Positions 8,812 through 17,047 of a DNA stretch of 59,740 bases are shown here, in pieces; position 1 is the first letter of the stretch; the number at the start of each line of letters is the position of its first letter. The position numbers were made by a program, and so were the translations under genes. Source of the stretch: Actinomycetota bacterium (lineage in GTDB: Bacteria; Actinomycetota; Coriobacteriia; Anaerosomatales; PHET01); NCBI GenBank assembly GCA_029265315.1, contig JAJUJM010000012.1, positions 1-59,740 on the forward strand, given 5' to 3'. The notes under the pieces were generated by a model that had not been told where the DNA came from, did not search any database, and was given only the letters and a program-made list of their open reading frames with translations.

Positions 8812-9984
8812 TCAGATCGCCTCCTCAGTGCGCACCTCGAGAGGCTTGACCCCCTGCGACCCGGCCTGCGGCAATGGCTGAACCGGCGCGGTCAGGGTGA
8901 ACCCGCCCTCTGCGACCCAGGACTTCAGTGTCTCGGCGATGCGGCGTGCCACCTTGAGCGACGAGATGGGCCCTGTCGGCACCTTCTTGCCCTTGATCTC
9001 GATGGCGCCGCTTCGAAGCTCGGCGTAGGTCGCCGTTCCCACGGCCGGTCGGGCGCGACGCTGAACGCCGTAGTCGAAGACCGTGGCGGTGATGTCCGCG
9101 TCGGTGAGGGCGAGGGTGGCCGCCAGCTCCTCGTCGAGCACTGGGATCGGCACGCCGATACCGACGAAGCACGAGACCCCGTAGCCCACCATCGTCGCGG
9201 CCGAGAAGAACTCGCTGCGCGCCTGCTTGAGGTCCGCGATCACCGCGAGCGTGCCCGCCGGCTTCACGGGGACCCCATGCTCATCGCGTTCCTGGTTGGG
9301 GTTGTGCTGCGTCCCCTCCCACGCCACGAAGCCCGGCGCGCCAGCGACGAAGCATCTCGTGCCCACACCGATGGTGCGGTACAGGGGGTCGTTCAGCAGG
9401 GGCGACAGTGCTCCGGCCGAGCAGTACGTCGCGTTACCGAAGTGCGGATGAAGAGGACCGAGGTAGGTGTAGAGCGTGCGGTCGCTCGAGTTCACCGCCA
9501 CCGCGTAGTTCTGGTAGGCGTTACGCGGATTGAAGAAATACGCCTGGTTGAGGTCGTCCAGCGTGATCCACGTGTCTATCTCGGTCCGCGGGTAGCAGTC
9601 CGTACCGTGCCCGCGCGCCTTGAGGCGGACCGCGTGCCCACGGATGAGGTCCTCGATGACATGCGCGCCGCCGTATTCGATACCTCGGGTGAGTGAAGGC
9701 TCCGTGGCGCCGAGGAACGTGTCGACCGCGGCCAGTCCGCCGCTGGCCGGCACGTCGTTCAGCGTGATCTCACCCATCTTGATGGGCGGATCGGCGTGGC
9801 CGAAGTTCAGAAAGACGCCGCTCGAACACATGGGCCCGAACGTGCCCGTCGTGACGACGTCCACTCGCTTGGCGGCCTTCTTCAAACCTTCGGCGGCAGC
9901 GATCTCGGCGAACTCCTCGGCGGTCATGACCACCGCTGAACCGGTCGCGATACGCGCGTTGATCTCCTCTAACGTCTTGGCCAT
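8812..9984 (-). CDS. L-aspartate semialdehyde sulfurtransferase (homocysteine biosynthesis, DUF39/COG1900)
   Basis: 390 aa and full length. Typical features are the MAKTLEEINARI start, TTGTFGPMCSSG, the GHGTDCYPRTE motif and CFVGIGVPIPVLDEE, with the conserved cysteines of the COG1900 family visible in each. Established knowledge: the Methanosarcina homologue MA1821 is required for direct conversion of aspartate semialdehyde and sulfide to homocysteine, bypassing O-acylhomoserine. It appears to be the first gene of a run continuing through NIL-ferredoxin, the membrane protein, methionine synthase, metV and metF. The start at 9984 has a GAAGTGAGAAG stretch upstream. The 103 bp before it hold the presumed promoter; I could not pick one with confidence. 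Confidence 0.92.
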   Translation of the reverse strand: MAKTLEEINARIATGSAVVMTAEEFAEIAAAEGLKKAAKRVDVVTTGTFGPMCSSGVFLNFGHADPPIKMGEITLNDVPASGGLAAVDTFLGATEPSLTRGIEYGGAHVIEDLIRGHAVRLKARGHGTDCYPRTEIDTWITLDDLNQAYFFNPRNAYQNYAVAVNSSDRTLYTYLGPLHPHFGNATYCSAGALSPLLNDPLYRTIGVGTRCFVAGAPGFVAWEGTQHNPNQERDEHGVPVKPAGTLAVIADLKQARSEFFSAATMVGYGVSCFVGIGVPIPVLDEELAATLALTDADITATVFDYGVQRRARPAVGTATYAELRSGAIEIKGKKVPTGPISSLKVARRIAETLKSWVAEGGFTLTAPVQPLPQAGSQGVKPLEVRTEEAI

Positions 9985-10087
9985 GTCTTCTCACTTCCCG
10001 GGAAGCACCCGATGGACGAAGCGGGGCGCCAGTGAAACGGGCTCGTCGCCCAAGCGGCCGACTGCGCCCGCGAACCGAACGTGCACG

Positions 10088-10531
10088 CTAGAGACAGTGC
10101 ATTCGCCACAGGGCAGCCGCGATGATCTCGCCATGGTCGAACGCGAGCTTCTCCGGAAGCTCGTCTACGAAGAACCATCGTGCTTCAGCGGCGTCATCCC
10201 CCGGCACGATGAGCGGCTCGTCGAGTCCCAGGTCGGCCAGGTAGGCCGCGGAGACGGTCCAGCCGCGCGGGTCGCGCCCGGGGTCCCCGAAGGCCCCCAA
10301 CGGTACCATCGGGCCCTCCCAGATGACCCCGGTCTCTTCGGCGAGCTCTCGGCGGGCGGCGGCGTGGGGCCGTTCGCCCTCGTCCACGAAGCCGCCGGGC
10401 AACGCCCAGCACCCGGCGAAGGGCTCGGTCCCTCGTTGCACGAGGAGCACCTTGCGCGCCTCAGCAGGGCCGCAGCACACGACGGTGTCGCAGCAGAAGG
10501 CAGGACGCGGATAGTCGTAGCAGTACTGCAT
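10088..10531 (-). CDS. Nudix hydrolase
   Basis: 147 aa. The Nudix box G-x5-E-x7-R-E-x2-E-E-x-G is complete, running from GGFVDEGE through RRELAEETG, so the enzyme should be catalytically competent. The N-terminal PRPAFCCDTVVCC stretch with four cysteines in two pairs is unusual and could hold a metal or simply be a conserved beta strand. The substrate cannot be told from sequence; ADP-ribose or other nucleoside diphosphate derivatives are usual for this subgroup. The ATG has no ribosome site but does have TACACT 6 nt before it, pointing to a leaderless mRNA. Confidence 0.88.
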   Translation of the reverse strand: MQYCYDYPRPAFCCDTVVCCGPAEARKVLLVQRGTEPFAGCWALPGGFVDEGERPHAAARRELAEETGVIWEGPMVPLGAFGDPGRDPRGWTVSAAYLADLGLDEPLIVPGDDAAEARWFFVDELPEKLAFDHGEIIAAALWRMHCL

Positions 10532-10537
10532 GGCGCC

Positions 10538-10543
10538 AGTGTA
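10538..10543 (-). promoter_or_regulatory. -10 element giving a leaderless Nudix mRNA
   Basis: TACACT followed by six nucleotides and the ATG at 10531, with no Shine-Dalgarno. The spacing puts the transcription start at or next to the A of the start codon. Confidence 0.5.
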
Positions 10544-10564
10544 GCGAATACGGCGGGCGAACGG

Positions 10565-11044
10565 TCATTCGGCTCGCTCGATCGCCGGAGAGAACACCAC
10601 CGCCAGCGTCCGCACGACTCCTAGTGCCACGACCATCCCTGCCAGCGCTGCGACCAGGCCCCAGTCAGCGTGCCCCGAGTACAGAGCCACCCATATCTCA
10701 CGCAAGACGAATGCGAGGGAGGCGTCGGCCAGATGCGTCACCCGGACACGGTGGTACTTCAGATACTCAGTGAGCGAGTGGAATATCTCGATGAAGATGA
10801 ATACCGTGAGCACCTCGGTCGTGATCCGTTTGAAGGGCTCATCGACGCGTCCGATGAATGCCTGCCCCAGATGGCCGGCGAGCTGCCATACTGCGAAGAC
10901 CAGAGCAGCGAGCACAAGTACGATCAGCACGTCTATCACGAGCGCGATCACGTGGTCCCTGAGCCACGAGACGCCCTTGCGCACCATCGGTATCCCATGC
11001 GAAGCGACCGCGGACGTGTCTTCGTGCGATGCGTTGAAATCCAT
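10565..11044 (-). CDS. PsiE family (phosphate-starvation-inducible) membrane protein
   Basis: 159 aa. Four hydrophobic segments are visible, at roughly residues 31-53, 69-88, 103-120 and 131-150. The core FIEIFHSLTEYL, then VRVTHLADASLAFVLREIWV, matches the PsiE domain. PsiE proteins are induced by phosphate starvation in enterobacteria, but their function is unknown. The open frame extends upstream to 11236, but that part lies antisense to the start of the next gene. The ATG at 11044 has TACCAT 6 nt before it and no ribosome site, so I chose it as a leaderless start. It is divergent from the permease gene. No Pho-box-like repeat is obvious here. Confidence 0.75.
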   Translation of the reverse strand: MDFNASHEDTSAVASHGIPMVRKGVSWLRDHVIALVIDVLIVLVLAALVFAVWQLAGHLGQAFIGRVDEPFKRITTEVLTVFIFIEIFHSLTEYLKYHRVRVTHLADASLAFVLREIWVALYSGHADWGLVAALAGMVVALGVVRTLAVVFSPAIERAE

Positions 11045-11050
11045 GTGAGC

Positions 11051-11056
11051 ATGGTA
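11051..11056 (-). promoter_or_regulatory. -10 element giving a leaderless psiE-like mRNA
   Basis: TACCAT, six nucleotides, then the ATG at 11044; no Shine-Dalgarno is present. Confidence 0.45.
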
Positions 11057-11198
11057 GCCGGGCGTCTGCGACCCAAGGTGAAACCAAGATTTCGAAGCCG
11101 TTAGGAGTTCATGAAAGGAGTCCGTGAGCGGCCATCGGACGAAAGCAGAACCAGAAACGCCCCGCAGACGACCACGACCGTAGGCGATGAGGACATCC

Positions 11199-12143
11199 AT
11201 GGGCCAACGAAGCAGGTCCGTTCTTGCCATGCTCACGCTCTACGTGGTGTGGGGAACGACCTACCTCGGCATCAAGGTCGGGCTTGACGCCGGTCTTCCG
11301 CCCGCTCTCTTCCTGTGTCTGCGCCTGTTGCCAGCCGCGGCGATCATGTTCGGTCTCGCGCGCTGGAGGGGGGCTCCGCTCGTCCCGCCGGTCGAGGAAC
11401 TGCGCACCGTCCTCATCGTCGGGATCTTCCTGCTCATCGGCGGTCAATACGTGACGTTCCTCGCTGAGCAATACGTGCCGTCGGGACTGTCAGCGCTCAT
11501 CGTCGCGCTGCTCCCTTTGTGGATAGCGCTCGCCGAGTTCGCCTTCCCGGACATGCGGCGGCCCGGGCCACTCGGCTGGTTCGGCCTTGCAGTGGGCTTC
11601 GCCGGACTGGCCATCCTCATGTGGCCACGCCTCGACGGCCTGACCACCGGCAAGAAAGAGACTCTCGGTATCTCGCTGCAGATGCTCGCCGCTTGGCTGT
11701 GGACCGCCGGCTCCGTGTACAGCAAGCGCCATCCGGTACAAGCGGATGGCATCGTGGTGACGGCGTGGCAGATGTTGGCCGCCGGTCTCGTCACGCTTGG
11801 CATCGCGACGGTGAACGGCGAATGGTCACGCTTCGAGCCGTCGCCGAAGGGCATCGTCGCCATCACCTACCTGAGCGTGTTCGGAAGCTGCGTCGCGTTC
11901 ACCGCGTTCGTCTACGCGCTCAAACACCTGCCGGCGAGCAAGGTGATGACCTACGCGTACGTCAACCCCGTCATCGCGGTGTTCGCGGGATGGGTGGCGG
12001 GCCTCATCGGGCTCGTCCCGCCGGAGCCCGTGACCGTCTCGGTCCTCGCGGGAATGGCCGTCATCGTCGTCGGCGTCGCGCTCACGACCGCCGCCCCGAC
12101 GCTGCCGCCGCGTGCGGCTACGGCTTCGCGCCGACCAGGATGA
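11199..12143 (+). CDS. EamA/DMT superfamily transporter
   Basis: 314 aa from the ATG at 11199, which has TGAGGA 7-8 nt upstream; an alternative ATG at 11187 lacks a ribosome site. There are ten hydrophobic spans arranged as two EamA repeats. The first starts LYVVWGTTYLGIK and the second starts near SLQMLAAWLWTAGSVY, as in the YedA/RhaT-type permeases. These are inner-membrane drug/metabolite exporters whose substrate cannot be predicted from sequence. Its end overlaps the convergent PASTA gene by 26 nt. There is no operon partner on this strand. Confidence 0.88.
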   Translation: MGQRSRSVLAMLTLYVVWGTTYLGIKVGLDAGLPPALFLCLRLLPAAAIMFGLARWRGAPLVPPVEELRTVLIVGIFLLIGGQYVTFLAEQYVPSGLSALIVALLPLWIALAEFAFPDMRRPGPLGWFGLAVGFAGLAILMWPRLDGLTTGKKETLGISLQMLAAWLWTAGSVYSKRHPVQADGIVVTAWQMLAAGLVTLGIATVNGEWSRFEPSPKGIVAITYLSVFGSCVAFTAFVYALKHLPASKVMTYAYVNPVIAVFAGWVAGLIGLVPPEPVTVSVLAGMAVIVVGVALTTAAPTLPPRAATASRRPG

Positions 12144-12948
12144 AGAGGTAGCTGCCACGCGCGACCGCGGTACCGCCCGCCGGCTGCTGCTGGTAGACGA
12201 TGCCCGCCTTGTCTTCTTTCGGCTGCACCATGACGCGCGGCTCGAGTCCCGCCGCGATGATGCGCCGCTCCGCTTCGGCCTGTGGCAGACCCAACAGGTC
12301 CGGCGCGGTCACATCGGCCGCGGTAGCACGACCGAGCGACACGAGGAGGCCCACCGTGGTCCCGGGGTCTGCCGACGAGCCCGCCTTGGGCGTCTGCTCG
12401 AACACGAACCCCTCCGGCTGTTGTTCCGTGTGGAGCTCGGAGACCGCTGCCAGATACCCGTTCGCCCTCAACACCGAGACGGCCTGCGAGCGCGACATGC
12501 CCACGACATCGGGAACGGTCGCAGCGGCCTCGTCCTCGCGTTCGGTGCTTTCGCCCTCTCCCCCCAGCACGACATCCTCAGCGACCCCGATGAACACGGT
12601 GGCGCCCGCGCCCACCTGACTGCCCGCAGCCGGGTCCTGTGAGACCACCGTGCCAGGTTCAGCCACGGTGTCGTACGAGACCTCAACCTGTACCGAGAAC
12701 CCCGCCGCCTCAAGCGCAGCGATGGCTGATCCGCGCGACATGCCCACGACGTCAGGCACCATCGCCGTCTGTTCCGTCGGCTTCGCCACGTCGGCCTGGT
12801 CCGGCGCACGCCCGAAGTCCGAATAGTTCCAGATGAGCCAGATGATGACGGTGATCACGGCCGCGAGCACGAGCCACGGCAGCCAGCCACGCCGTCGGGC
12901 ACGGTCGTCCTCATGCTCCTCGATGGCCAGCTCTTCGTCGGGGGTCAT
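12118..12948 (-). CDS. Membrane-anchored protein with three PASTA domains, no kinase
   Basis: 276 aa. A short acidic and basic cytoplasmic N-terminus (1-21) is followed by one membrane span (about 22-41) and three extracytoplasmic PASTA domains starting near residues 64, 145 and 215. Two of them open with VPDVVGM; the third opens with APDLLGL. PASTA domains bind muropeptides or uncrosslinked peptidoglycan, usually on PknB-type kinases or penicillin-binding proteins. Here neither is fused nor adjacent, so the protein may be a stand-alone cell-wall sensor or scaffold. The ATG has GGGAGGAC upstream. It is the only gene on its strand here and overlaps the permease gene tail to tail. Confidence 0.88.
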   Translation of the reverse strand: MTPDEELAIEEHEDDRARRRGWLPWLVLAAVITVIIWLIWNYSDFGRAPDQADVAKPTEQTAMVPDVVGMSRGSAIAALEAAGFSVQVEVSYDTVAEPGTVVSQDPAAGSQVGAGATVFIGVAEDVVLGGEGESTEREDEAAATVPDVVGMSRSQAVSVLRANGYLAAVSELHTEQQPEGFVFEQTPKAGSSADPGTTVGLLVSLGRATAADVTAPDLLGLPQAEAERRIIAAGLEPRVMVQPKEDKAGIVYQQQPAGGTAVARGSYLFILVGAKP

Positions 12949-13080
12949 CGCCGTCCTCCCGCATCGCCGCGACTTCAGACACGTTCACCCACAGGATAGC
13001 GCGCACCGACCCGCTGTCTCCACCGCTTCTTCATAGCCGGCTCACGACGACTCCTTCGATGCGCTCTACGATCGAAGCGC

Positions 13081-13112
13081 GGGCCGCCCTGATTCATCCG
13101 GCGGGGCGGCCC
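13081..13112. terminator. GC-rich hairpin between divergent genes
   Basis: A perfect 9-bp stem, GGGCCGCCC pairing with GGGCGGCCC, around a 14-nt loop and with no T tract. It lies in the 338-bp gap between the PASTA gene start and the ABC exporter, so it may be regulatory rather than a terminator. Confidence 0.35.
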
Positions 13113-13149
13113 ACAGGCACGGCAACGCCATACCTCCCCCCTCCAGACG

Positions 13150-13180
13150 GATCGGTCCGGTCACCCCCACCGGGCCGATC
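13150..13180 (+). terminator. Hairpin with T-rich tail upstream of the ABC exporter
   Basis: A 12-bp stem, GATCGGTCCGGT pairing with ACCGGGCCGATC with one G-U pair, around a 7-nt loop, followed by AGTCTTTCT on the + strand. It could be a weak terminator or an attenuator in the leader of the exporter operon. The remainder of the gap shows a TAGAAT box at 13212-13217 that could be a -10, but no convincing -35. Confidence 0.4.
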
Positions 13181-13286
13181 AGTCTTTCTGGGAGGTCTTT
13201 CTCGGCTCGGGTAGAATCGCTCTCGTGCGACCGTCCGCCACGCACCCGTCGGCACGTCGCATCCGTGTCTCACGATCCGGAGGAAC

Positions 13287-15071
13287 GTGTCGACCGCTCT
13301 CATCAGATCCCTGAGCTTCGTCCGAAGGTACAGCGGATGGGCGATCCTCGGCGTGATCGCGGTGCTGGGGTCCGCCGCCGCGGACCTGGCGGGACCTCAG
13401 GTCATCCGGCACCTGATCGATGCCGGTATCACCCGCGGCCAGACCTCCGTGATAGTGCCTGATTCGGTGACGCTGGTGGCGATGGCGATCGCCGGAGGGT
13501 TCGCGTCCTTCCTTCAGGGCTATTTCTCCGCTCGGGCGAGTCACGGTGCGGCGTTCGACATGCGAAACGTGATCTTCGACAAGCTGCAACGGCTGAGCTT
13601 CGCCTATCACGACCAAGCGCAGACAGGACAGCTCATCACGCGCGTCACGAGTGACGTGGACCTCGTGCGTGACTTCGTCGGCGGTGGGCTGGTGCAGTCG
13701 GTGTCCGCCGTAATCCTGTTGGTCGGCACGGTCCTGTTCCTGTTCTCGCTCGACACGACGCTGGCGCTCGTCGCCATGCTCGTTCTCCCCGCGACGATCG
13801 CTGTGCTCCTGCTCTTCGTACGCAGGCTCGGTCCGATGTTCCGCGAGTTCCAAGCCCGCCTCGCCGCCCTGAACACGGTGCTGCAGGAGAACGTCGCTGG
13901 CGTGCGCGTCGTCCGCGCGTTCGTCCGCGAGCCGTACGAGGCGAAGCGCTACGACGCCGCGAACTCTGCCCTGCTCGAGCAGGGACTGGAGGTACGACGC
14001 GTGGTGGCCAACGCCTTCCCTCTGCTCTTCAGCGTGGGAACCATCGGGGTCGGCGTCGTGACGTGGGTCGGCGCCGCCGGCATCGTGCAGGGCCGCGTGA
14101 CCGTCGGCGAGCTCGTGGCCTTCACCGGATACCTGTTCCTGCTGCTCCAGCCGCTGTTCATCATCGGCTTCGGAGCGCAGCAGATCGCGCGAGCCAGCGC
14201 GAGTGCGGAGCGTCTGTTCGAGGTGCTCGACGCGCCCGAGGACGTCACCGAGCGGCCGGACGCCGTACCGCTTTCGTCCATCACCGGACGCATCGAGTTT
14301 TGTGGTGTCCACCTGCGCTACCCGGGTGCCGAGCAGGAGACGCTTCGCGGGGTCGACCTGACCATCGTGCCGGGAACGATGGTCGCCATCGTAGGAGCGA
14401 CGGGGTCGGGCAAGTCCTCTCTCGTCAACCTCGTGCCGCGCTTCTACGACCCCTGCGCCGGACAGGTCCTCATCGACGGCGTCGACGTTCGCGACGTGAC
14501 CTTGTCCTCGCTTCGCCAGGCCATCGGATTCGTGATGCAGGACTCGATCCTGTTCTCCGGCTCCGTGCGGGACAACATCGCCTACGGCCGACCGGAAGCC
14601 ACCGACGACGAGATCGAGTCCGCCGCACGCGCGGCCCAGGCGCACGACTTCATCGAGGCACTCCCCGAGGGCTACGCCACGCGAGTGGGCGAACGAGGCG
14701 TGAAGCTCTCAGGCGGGCAGCGACAGCGGATCGCCATCGCGCGCGCTCTGCTCATCGACCCTGCGATCCTCATCATGGACGACTCGACGTCGTCAGTCGA
14801 CTCGGCGACCGAGGCCGCCATCCGCGCGCAGCTCGACACGCTCATGTCAGGTCGCACAGCGTTGGTGGTCGCCCAGCGACTGACCACCGCCAAGCGAGCG
14901 GACATGGTGGTCCTCATCGACGAGGGACGTATCGTGGACACGGGCACCCATGATGAGCTGCTCGAGCGCTCGTGCCTGTATGCGGAGATCGCCGCGAGTC
15001 AACTCGTAGGCGGTGGCGACATCGACGCGGATCCCGCCTGCCGGCCCGAAGCCACCGGTGGTGAGGACTGA
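13287..15071 (+). CDS. ABC exporter half-transporter, degenerate-site subunit
   Basis: 594 aa from GTG with CCGGAGGA upstream. An N-terminal six-helix type-I exporter domain (about 1-310) is fused to an ATPase domain (about 330-575). The Walker A motif is GATGSGKSS near residue 370, and the signature is a canonical LSGGQ. The Walker B end is MDDSTSSVD, with Asp replacing the catalytic Glu (near residue 495). The H-loop is VAQRLTT, with Gln replacing His. This is the pattern of the non-hydrolysing half in heterodimeric exporters such as TM287/288 or BmrCD. Its TGA overlaps the ATG of the next gene by 1 nt, giving a coupled pair. The substrate could be drugs, lipids or peptides. Confidence 0.93.
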   Translation: MSTALIRSLSFVRRYSGWAILGVIAVLGSAAADLAGPQVIRHLIDAGITRGQTSVIVPDSVTLVAMAIAGGFASFLQGYFSARASHGAAFDMRNVIFDKLQRLSFAYHDQAQTGQLITRVTSDVDLVRDFVGGGLVQSVSAVILLVGTVLFLFSLDTTLALVAMLVLPATIAVLLLFVRRLGPMFREFQARLAALNTVLQENVAGVRVVRAFVREPYEAKRYDAANSALLEQGLEVRRVVANAFPLLFSVGTIGVGVVTWVGAAGIVQGRVTVGELVAFTGYLFLLLQPLFIIGFGAQQIARASASAERLFEVLDAPEDVTERPDAVPLSSITGRIEFCGVHLRYPGAEQETLRGVDLTIVPGTMVAIVGATGSGKSSLVNLVPRFYDPCAGQVLIDGVDVRDVTLSSLRQAIGFVMQDSILFSGSVRDNIAYGRPEATDDEIESAARAAQAHDFIEALPEGYATRVGERGVKLSGGQRQRIAIARALLIDPAILIMDDSTSSVDSATEAAIRAQLDTLMSGRTALVVAQRLTTAKRADMVVLIDEGRIVDTGTHDELLERSCLYAEIAASQLVGGGDIDADPACRPEATGGED

Positions 15072-16864
15072 TGCCCGGGCCCGGACCGTCCCTGCGCCAG
15101 CTCGCCAAGGAGGACCGGCCATCGGCCGCCCGCGAGACAGCCGTCAGGCTGGCCGGGTTCCTCGCCCCCTACAAGCGCGAGCTCATCTTCGGCACCGCGT
15201 GGCTCGTGGTCTCCTCGGCGGCCGTGGCGGCGACCCCTGCCCTGACCGGCCGCCTCATCGACGCAGCGGTCCGCGCCGCCTCGCGGGGGTCGGGGACATC
15301 CACGCTCACCGTTCCCGCCCTTCTGCTCGTGGGCTCCACCCTGGTCGGCTGGTACGCGCAGCGCATGCAGATACTGACCTTCGGCACCGCCGGACAAAAG
15401 GCGCTCTACGACGTGCGCAAGGCGGTCTTCGCCAAGGTGCTCGGACTCGACGTCGGCTACTTCGAGGCCGTCGAGTCCGGCGACCTGATGAGCCGCCTCA
15501 TCAACGACATCGAGCAGGTCAACTCCTTCCTTTCCCAAGGGCTGCGCCGGTTGGTCTCGGCGGCGTTCGCACTCGTCGCGACACTCGGCTTCATGCTCTG
15601 GGTCGACCTGCGACTGGCCTTGGCGACCCTGCTCGTGGTGCCCGTCATGCTGGCCGTCACCCGTCTGTTCGGCATCGTGGCGCGACGCGCGTTCAAGCGA
15701 CGCCAGGAATCGATAGGTGACGTGTCCGCGACGCTCGCCGAGGAACTCGACGGCATCAAGGTGGCCCAAGCGTTCAACCGGACGGGACGAAACCGCACGG
15801 ACTTCGCCGACCGAAACGCCGCCAACCGTGACGCCAACATCGGCGCGGCGACCGTCTCGTCCGCATTCTCACCGGTCCTGTCGGTGATCAGCACCGGTGC
15901 GACGGCGCTCGTCGCCGGTCTGGGCGCGTGGAGCGCTTCGCGAGGGCTCGTGACCATCGGCGTGGTCGTCGCGTTCCTCAACTACGCGCGCCAGTTCTTC
16001 AATGCGGTCACGCAGCTCTCGTCTCTGTACTCTGAGACACAGTCCGCGCTCGCCGGCGGGGAACGCGTACTCGGACTCATCGACGCCCGCGTGCGAGTGT
16101 GTGACCCCATCGACCCCGTCCCCCTTGAAGCGCCTGCCGGTCGGATCGAGTTGTGTGGGGTGCGGTTCGCGTACCCCACCGGACCCGAGGTGCTTCACGG
16201 GATCGACCTCGTGGTCGCGGCCGGAGAATCGATCGCCATCGTCGGCGAGACCGGCGCCGGCAAGTCCACCCTCGTGAACCTCGTGCCGCGCTTCTACGAC
16301 GCGACGGCGGGAACGGTCCTCTTCGATGGTGTCGACGTCCGGCGCTACTCGGTGGCCCAGCTGCGTTCGGCTTTCGGTATCGTCCTCCAAGAGCCGTTCC
16401 TCTTCTCGGGCACGCTTCGCGACAACGTGCGATACGGGATGCTCGAGGCGACCGACGAGCGGATCCTCGCGGCACTGGAGACCGCAGGAGCAAGCAGCCT
16501 CATGGACACGATGCCCGAGGGCCTCGACACGCCCATCGGCGAGCGCGGCGCCACGCTGTCGACCGGCCAGCGTCAGCTCATCGCGTTCGCTCGCGCCGTG
16601 GTGGGCGACCCCGCGGTGCTCATCCTGGACGAGGCGACCTCATCGGTCGATACCCGCACGGAGCTGCTCATCCAGCGAGGTCTGCGCGGCATCCTCGCGG
16701 GCAGGACGGCCCTGATCATCGCGCACCGCCTGTCCACGGTCCGAGATGCGGACCGCATCGTGGTGCTCGCGAGCGGTCGAATCGTCGAGCAGGGAACCTA
16801 CGCCGAGCTCCTGGCGAGAGGAGGGGCTTTCGCCCGGCTGCACGAGGCCCAGTTCGGTCGATGA
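15071..16864 (+). CDS. ABC exporter half-transporter, catalytic-site subunit
   Basis: 597 aa with an exporter membrane domain (about 25-340) and an ATPase domain (about 360-595). Walker A is GETGAGKST near residue 390. Walker B ends LILDEATSSVD with the catalytic Glu present, and the H-loop is IIAHRLST with His present. The signature, however, is LSTGQ instead of LSGGQ. This is exactly complementary to the partner: the competent ATP site combines this protein's Walker B and His with the partner's intact LSGGQ, and the second site is degenerate. It should form an obligate inner-membrane heterodimer. It ends 26 nt before a tandem-repeat block. Confidence 0.94.
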   Translation: MPGPGPSLRQLAKEDRPSAARETAVRLAGFLAPYKRELIFGTAWLVVSSAAVAATPALTGRLIDAAVRAASRGSGTSTLTVPALLLVGSTLVGWYAQRMQILTFGTAGQKALYDVRKAVFAKVLGLDVGYFEAVESGDLMSRLINDIEQVNSFLSQGLRRLVSAAFALVATLGFMLWVDLRLALATLLVVPVMLAVTRLFGIVARRAFKRRQESIGDVSATLAEELDGIKVAQAFNRTGRNRTDFADRNAANRDANIGAATVSSAFSPVLSVISTGATALVAGLGAWSASRGLVTIGVVVAFLNYARQFFNAVTQLSSLYSETQSALAGGERVLGLIDARVRVCDPIDPVPLEAPAGRIELCGVRFAYPTGPEVLHGIDLVVAAGESIAIVGETGAGKSTLVNLVPRFYDATAGTVLFDGVDVRRYSVAQLRSAFGIVLQEPFLFSGTLRDNVRYGMLEATDERILAALETAGASSLMDTMPEGLDTPIGERGATLSTGQRQLIAFARAVVGDPAVLILDEATSSVDTRTELLIQRGLRGILAGRTALIIAHRLSTVRDADRIVVLASGRIVEQGTYAELLARGGAFARLHEAQFGR

Positions 16865-16890
16865 CGCCCGAACGTGGGGTATGCGGGGCT

Positions 16891-16974
16891 TCGAAGCGAC
16901 TCGGTCAGCCGTCGAAGCGACTCGGTCAGCCGTCGATGGGACGCGGTCAGCCGTCGATGGGACGCGGTCATGAA
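16891..16974. repeat. Four tandem 21-bp repeats in a convergent intergenic region
   Basis: Two copies of TCGAAGCGACTCGGTCAGCC+G are followed by two variant copies, TCGATGGGACGCGGTCAGCC+G, the last one diverging at its end. All four share the CGGTCA core at a 21-bp period. The block lies between the ABC exporter stop and the hairpin at 16975. It has no spacers and no cas genes nearby, so it is not a CRISPR array. Confidence 0.85.
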
Positions 16975-17002
16975 GTAGGGCCGCCCTGACGGACGGCCCT
17001 AC
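16975..17002. terminator. Bidirectional-type hairpin between convergent genes
   Basis: A 9-bp stem, GTAGGGCCG pairing with CGGCCCTAC, around a 10-nt loop between the ABC exporter (+) and the glutamate synthase gene (-). There is no clear T tract on either side, but position and symmetry suggest termination of both transcripts. Confidence 0.55.
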
Positions 17003-17047
17003 GCTACCGAGTGCGTCTTCACGCCGACTCGCTATGAATCGCCCTTG

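Noticed and set aside
13179-14645. 488-codon open frame on the - strand
   Set aside because: It lies entirely antisense to the ABC exporter gene, has no family motif and is rich in Arg/His/Asp/Glu, as expected for the complement of a GC-rich gene.
16891-16974. Possible CRISPR array
   Set aside because: The units are directly adjacent, with no spacers and no cas genes. The same applies to 49046-49114.
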